Source: Xanthobacteraceae bacterium | GTDB taxonomy: Bacteria > Pseudomonadota > Alphaproteobacteria > Rhizobiales > Xanthobacteraceae | Direction: 5' to 3' | Length of the DNA stretch: 9,238 nucleotides | Assembly: GCA_025929595.1 (NCBI GenBank) | Contig: JAICQA010000083.1 | Span: 1-9,238 of the forward strand | In this document: positions 6,572 through 9,238 of the stretch, piece by piece | Layout of the letters: every line of letters starts with the position of its first letter | Position numbering within the stretch: position 1 is the first letter of the stretch | Notes under the pieces: model-generated | Told to the model about the DNA's origin: nothing | Seen by the model: the letters and a program-made list of their open reading frames with translations, nothing else | Databases searched by the model: none | Translations under genes and position numbers: made by a program

Positions 6572-7945
6572 ATGAGTGCCCGCGTCCTGGTGGTCGACGA
6601 CAACGCCGCGAACCTGAAGCTGCTCGAAGTGCGGCTCAGCGCGGAGTATTTCGAGGTCATCACCGCGTCCAGCGGCATCGAGGCGCTCGAGATCTGCGAG
6701 CGCAGCCAATGCGACATCGTTCTGCTCGACGTGATGATGCCGGGCATGGATGGCTTCGAGGTGGCGCGCCGGCTGAAATCCAATCCGTCGACGCATCACA
6801 TTCCGATCATTATGGTCACGGCGCTCGACCAGCCGGCGGACCGAGTGCGCGGCCTTGAGGCCGGGGCCGACGACTTCCTGACGAAGCCCGTCAACGACAT
6901 TGCATTGATCGCGCGCGTGCGCGCGCTCGTGCGCCTCAAGATGGTGACGGACGAGCTGCGCATGCGGGCCGTCACGTCGTCGGAGATCGGCGTTACCGAC
7001 CATATGTTCGAGGCGGCGCAGGACTCGGGCGTGAATGCGAAGGTCCTGCTCGTCGAGGAGCGCAATTCCTCGATCGACCGAATCCAGGCTGCGCTCGCGC
7101 CGCATTACGCGATCGAGGTCGAGAAGAATCCGCAGGCTGCGCTGTTGCGCGCGGCGGAGGGAGACTTCGATCTGTTGCTGATCTCGCTCGAATTCCAGAA
7201 CTTCGACGGCCTGCGCCTCGTGGGCCAGGTCCGCTCGCTCGAGCGCACTCGCCACGTGCCGGTCCTGCTGCTCACCGATCCGGGCGAGGAGGCGCGGTTG
7301 CTGCGCGGTCTCGATCTGGGCGCCAACGATTACATTCTGCGCACCGCCGACAAGAACGAAATGATCGCGCGGGCACGCAGCCAGGTTCGGCGCAAGCGCT
7401 ATACCGAGCGACTGCGCGACACGGTGCAGTATTCGATGGAGCTTGCGCTCACCGACCCCCTGACCGGCCTTTACAATCGCCGTTACATGGAAACGCATGT
7501 CGGCACGCTGGTCGAACGTTCGGCGGCGCGCGGCAAGGCGCTCTCCCTGCTCATTCTCGATATCGATTACTTCAAGTCGATCAACGACAATTTCGGTCAC
7601 GACACCGGCGACGACGTGCTGCGCGAATTTGCCGAGCGGCTGAAGGCGTCGATCCGCGGCATCGATCTCGCTTGCCGTTTCGGCGGTGAAGAGTTCGTCG
7701 TCGTCATGCCGGACACCGATATCGGTGTCGCGACGCTCGTGGCCGAGCGTATCCGGCGGCGAATCGCCGGCGAGCCGTTCCCGGTCGAAAAGGGGGCAAG
7801 GGGTATCGAGGTCACGATCAGCATCGGCATTACGGATCGCGTAGGGCCGCAGGACAATGCGTCGCAGATGCTGAAGCGTGCCGACGAGGCGCTCTACCGG
7901 GCCAAGCGCGACGGGCGTAATCGCGTCGTTGCCGACGCCGCCTGA
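6572..7945 (+). CDS. pleD: PleD diguanylate cyclase response regulator (REC-REC-GGDEF)
   Basis: 457 residues, the expected PleD length. Receiver 1 (about 2-120) has Asp9/Asp10, phospho-acceptor Asp53 (VLLDVMMPGMDG), Thr83 and Lys105. Receiver 2 (about 155-275) is degenerate: the acceptor position is Ser205, the acidic pair is Glu162/Glu163 and the lysine position is Arg257, as expected for the adaptor domain used in dimerisation. The GGDEF domain (about 290-455) carries the active-site GGEEF at 371-375 and an intact inhibitory c-di-GMP site RGID at 362-365, five residues before it. The enzyme should make cyclic di-GMP from GTP once phosphorylated, and be product-inhibited. In Caulobacter it acts at the stalked pole in the swarmer-to-stalked transition. 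AAGGAG inside the divK end serves as ribosome site; a four-base gap implies coupled expression. Confidence 0.96.
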   Translation: MSARVLVVDDNAANLKLLEVRLSAEYFEVITASSGIEALEICERSQCDIVLLDVMMPGMDGFEVARRLKSNPSTHHIPIIMVTALDQPADRVRGLEAGADDFLTKPVNDIALIARVRALVRLKMVTDELRMRAVTSSEIGVTDHMFEAAQDSGVNAKVLLVEERNSSIDRIQAALAPHYAIEVEKNPQAALLRAAEGDFDLLLISLEFQNFDGLRLVGQVRSLERTRHVPVLLLTDPGEEARLLRGLDLGANDYILRTADKNEMIARARSQVRRKRYTERLRDTVQYSMELALTDPLTGLYNRRYMETHVGTLVERSAARGKALSLLILDIDYFKSINDNFGHDTGDDVLREFAERLKASIRGIDLACRFGGEEFVVVMPDTDIGVATLVAERIRRRIAGEPFPVEKGARGIEVTISIGITDRVGPQDNASQMLKRADEALYRAKRDGRNRVVADAA

Positions 7946-8178
7946 TCCCCGTTAACCGCGCGCCTTAAGGTTACAAGTTCACGCAGCAGGGAAGTTTCCC
8001 GCGTACAACGGCCCGATTCCGTTGCTTTCGGACAGCGTTCCGATAGGGTTTGCGCGACCGGGCCGGTTGCCACGGTTGCCCCCAGCCAAAGCCACCGGTC
8101 CAAGCAGATACCCTGCGGAGTGCTCAGGTCCGCCGCATCTCCTGGGTCCGTGGGGTTCGGCCGGCGGTGGAGCGGCAT
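7894..8178 (-). CDS. Doubtful 94-residue reading frame downstream of rpmG
   Basis: An ATG at 8176-8178 is preceded, seven bases upstream, by GAGGAGG (complement of 8186-8192), a near-perfect ribosome site. The 94-residue product is basic and Arg/Thr/Ala-rich, with a short GICLDRWLWLGATVA stretch; I recognise no domain. Against it: codon third positions are less GC-rich than in neighbouring genes, the last 52 bases overlap the pleD 3' end antisense, and it lies beyond the rpmG terminator without a convincing promoter. In its favour, the ribosome site and start lie in the loop of the 9-bp stem at 8159-8211. Treat as unproven. Confidence 0.15.
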   Translation of the reverse strand: MPLHRRPNPTDPGDAADLSTPQGICLDRWLWLGATVATGPVAQTLSERCPKATESGRCTRETSLLRELVTLRRAVNGDQAASATTRLRPSRLAR

Positions 8179-8248
8179 AGAGTGGCCTCCTCGAACCGTT
8201 CTCCGCCGGCCACCTGATTTATCGACGTCCCTACGTCACAAAAACTAA
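7946..8248. other. Hairpin-rich intergenic region, possible structured RNA or pleD 3' UTR
   Basis: No secure gene between pleD and rpmG, but many potential stems. ACGC...GCGT with GGGA/TCCC lies at 7981-8004, CAACGG/CCGTTG at 8006-8024, and TCGGA/TCCGA at 8028-8043. GACCGG/CCGGTC at 8056-8100 encloses a direct repeat of CGGTTGCC (8064-8071 and 8073-8080). GGCCGGCGG/CCGCCGGCC at 8159-8211 is a perfect 9-bp stem, and GACGT/ACGTC lies at 8224-8237. On the plus strand the series ends in a strong terminator. I could not match it to tmRNA, SRP RNA, RNase P RNA, 6S RNA or a known riboswitch. It may be the pleD 3' UTR, an unannotated RNA, or chance pairing in GC-rich DNA. A weak minus-strand reading frame also crosses it. 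Confidence 0.35.
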
Positions 8249-8272
8249 GGGCGCCTCCCGGCGCCCTTTTTT
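8247..8272. terminator. Strong bidirectional intrinsic terminator
   Basis: GGGCGCC (8249-8255) pairs perfectly with GGCGCCC (8260-8266) around loop TCCC. Six Ts follow on the plus strand (8267-8272), and flanking AA/TT can extend the stem. On the minus strand the stem is followed by TTAGTTTTT, so it also ends rpmG, whose stop lies about 20 bases away. The stronger T-run faces plus-strand transcripts from pleD or the region before it. Confidence 0.88.
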
Positions 8273-8290
8273 CATTCCGCTCGGATGAGA

Positions 8291-8458
8291 TCACTTGATC
8301 TTCGTCTCGACGAACTCGACGTGCTTCTTCGCGATCGGATCGTACTTTTTCTTCTTCATCTTGTCGGTCATCGTGCGCGAATTCTTCTTCGTGACGTAAT
8401 AGAAGCCCGTGTCCGCCGTGGACTGGAGCTTGATTTTCAGGGTTACGGCCTTCGCCAT
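8291..8458 (-). CDS. rpmG: 50S ribosomal protein L33
   Basis: 55 residues beginning MAKAVTLKIKLQSTADTGF and ending HVEFVETKIK, the full-length bacterial L33 pattern, with YYVTKKNSRT and the lysine run KMKKKKYDP in the middle. L33 sits in the large ribosomal subunit near the E site. There are no cysteines, so this is the zinc-free (C-minus) form; the other bacterial form carries two CxxC pairs. AAAAGGA lies eight bases upstream of the ATG, and a good promoter precedes it. The gene is monocistronic: a terminator follows the stop, and the gene upstream is divergent. It converges on the pleD operon. Confidence 0.97.
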   Translation of the reverse strand: MAKAVTLKIKLQSTADTGFYYVTKKNSRTMTDKMKKKKYDPIAKKHVEFVETKIK

Positions 8459-8485
8459 GGTCTCGATCCTTTTGATTTCGGGCGG

Positions 8486-8513
8486 AAACTAGCGGCCAAA
8501 GTCCGAAAGTCAA
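8486..8513 (-). promoter_or_regulatory. Likely rpmG promoter
   Basis: Read on the minus strand, TTGACT (8513-8508) and TAGTTT (8491-8486) are 16 bases apart, a good -35/-10 pair for the house-keeping sigma factor. It lies 28 bases before the rpmG start codon, leaving room for a short leader with its AAAAGGA ribosome site. Confidence 0.55.
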
Positions 8514-8594
8514 GGAAAGGCGGGCCGGGGCGTCCTTGCCACTGCCGCCGATTGATGGCTCGATCAAGGTTCCGCGCGCTTTGGCGGTCCCGCC

Positions 8595-9238
8595 ATGAAG
8601 CAATATGCCTCCTATAGTTTCTGGCTCGAGACCTGCGGCGACGATCTGACGCCGCGGCCGCCGCTCGACGGCTCGATCGACGTCGATGTGGCGATCCTGG
8701 GAGCGGGCTATTCGGGGCTATGGACCGCCTATTACCTGCTTGAACGCGAGCCATCGCTGAAGGTCGCGATCATTGAGAAGGAGATCGCGGGCTTCGGCGC
8801 CTCGGGGCGGAACGGCTCCTGGTGCACGTGCCATTTCCCCGCGAGCTATGGTGCCATCGCCGAGCATCATGGGCGCGAGGCGGCGGTGGCGCTTTATCGC
8901 GCCATGGCCGGAGCCGTCGATGAAGTCGGCCGCGTTGCATCGGCGGAGGGCATGGACATTCATTTCATGCGCGGCGGCGGTATGACGGTCGCGCGCGGAA
9001 CGCAACAATTGCCGGCGGTACGCGACACACATGCGGAGTTCGTCGGGCTCGGTCTCGGCGACCGCGTCGAACTGCTCAACAAGGCGCAGACGGAAGCGCG
9101 CGTGAAGATCGAGGGCGCTCTGGGCTCCGTCTTCTACAAGGACGCCGCCAATATACATCCCGGCCGGCTGGTGCGCGGACTTGCGCGCGCCGTCGAGCGG
9201 CGCGGCGCAAAAATTTACGAGCGGACGGAAGTCACGGA
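8595..9238 (+). CDS. FAD-dependent oxidoreductase, DAO family, N-terminal part (partial)
   Basis: 214 codons are visible and the frame runs off the right edge. The N-terminus has the dinucleotide-binding fold ILGAGYSGLWTAYYL (Gly36, Gly38, Gly41), Glu61 at the end of the second strand (VAIIEKE) for the FAD ribose, and GFGASGRNG at residues 66-74. That order, with an aromatic-rich start (YASYSFWLE) and PRPPLDGSIDVDVAI before the fold, is typical of the DAO family of FAD amine and amino acid oxidoreductases, including gamma-glutamylputrescine oxidase (PuuB)-like proteins. The substrate cannot be fixed without the C-terminal half. ATG 8595 lacks an obvious ribosome site, so the start is less certain than the family. 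It is divergent from rpmG across 136 bp, and no plus-strand promoter stood out. Confidence 0.9.
   Translation, partial: MKQYASYSFWLETCGDDLTPRPPLDGSIDVDVAILGAGYSGLWTAYYLLEREPSLKVAIIEKEIAGFGASGRNGSWCTCHFPASYGAIAEHHGREAAVALYRAMAGAVDEVGRVASAEGMDIHFMRGGGMTVARGTQQLPAVRDTHAEFVGLGLGDRVELLNKAQTEARVKIEGALGSVFYKDAANIHPGRLVRGLARAVERRGAKIYERTEVT

Noticed and set aside
6440..7600. 386-residue minus-strand frame opposite pleD
   Set aside because: It is the complement of clearly coding divK/pleD sequence in high-GC DNA, with no recognisable domain and a His/Arg/Asp-rich composition typical of shadow frames.
7952..7968. TTAA...TTAA pair just after pleD, resembling a CtrA binding site
   Set aside because: The half-sites are 9 bases apart instead of 7, and the site is downstream of pleD and not next to a start codon.
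8097..8212. Possible SRP RNA or cobalamin-riboswitch-like pieces (CTCAGGTCCG, GCCACCGG)
   Set aside because: The diagnostic SRP loop (GGAAG with AGCAGC) and the B12-box sequence order are missing.

Overview
The window looks like chromosomal DNA of an alphaproteobacterium, most likely of the order Hyphomicrobiales (Rhizobiales). The evidence is the high GC content, a DivK-PleD cell-cycle signalling pair, a DUF3572 gene divergent from divK, and an EipB (DUF1849) envelope protein, a family typical of that order. I see no phage, transposon, CRISPR, tRNA or rRNA. Nearly everything is recognisable core or house-keeping gene content, so I do not claim a new multi-gene system. The odd signals are small and mostly non-coding.

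Layout: (1) 1-516, plus strand: the end of an AzlC-type permease gene and a complete azlD, together a branched-chain amino acid exporter. (2) 513-3457, minus strand: a tight four-gene operon, transcribed RidA family > glycerophosphodiester phosphodiesterase > DUF482/FemAB-like acyltransferase > HIT protein. It converges on azlD with a 4-nt stop-codon overlap. (3) 3591-5709, plus strand: eipB and an orphan Leu/Ile/Val-type periplasmic binding protein, closed by a GC-rich hairpin. (4) 5763-6059, minus strand: DUF3572. (5) 6196-7945, plus strand: divK and pleD, a phospho-signalling operon controlling polarity and cyclic-di-GMP, preceded by an intergenic region with two perfect inverted repeats. 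(6) 7946-8290: a 345-bp stretch without a secure gene, unusually rich in hairpins and ended by a strong bidirectional terminator. (7) 8291-8458, minus strand: rpmG (ribosomal protein L33). (8) 8595 to the window end, plus strand: the start of an FAD-dependent oxidoreductase.

Two places deserve a second look. One is the 7946-8248 region: it could be a structured RNA or the 3' UTR of pleD, and on the minus strand it carries a 94-codon reading frame whose ribosome binding site and start codon sit in the loop of a 9-bp stem. The other is a roughly 105-bp in-frame, AT-richer insert near the start of the DUF482 gene, flanked by short inverted repeats and containing a 21-bp tandem duplication. It resembles a small palindromic element tolerated inside a coding sequence.
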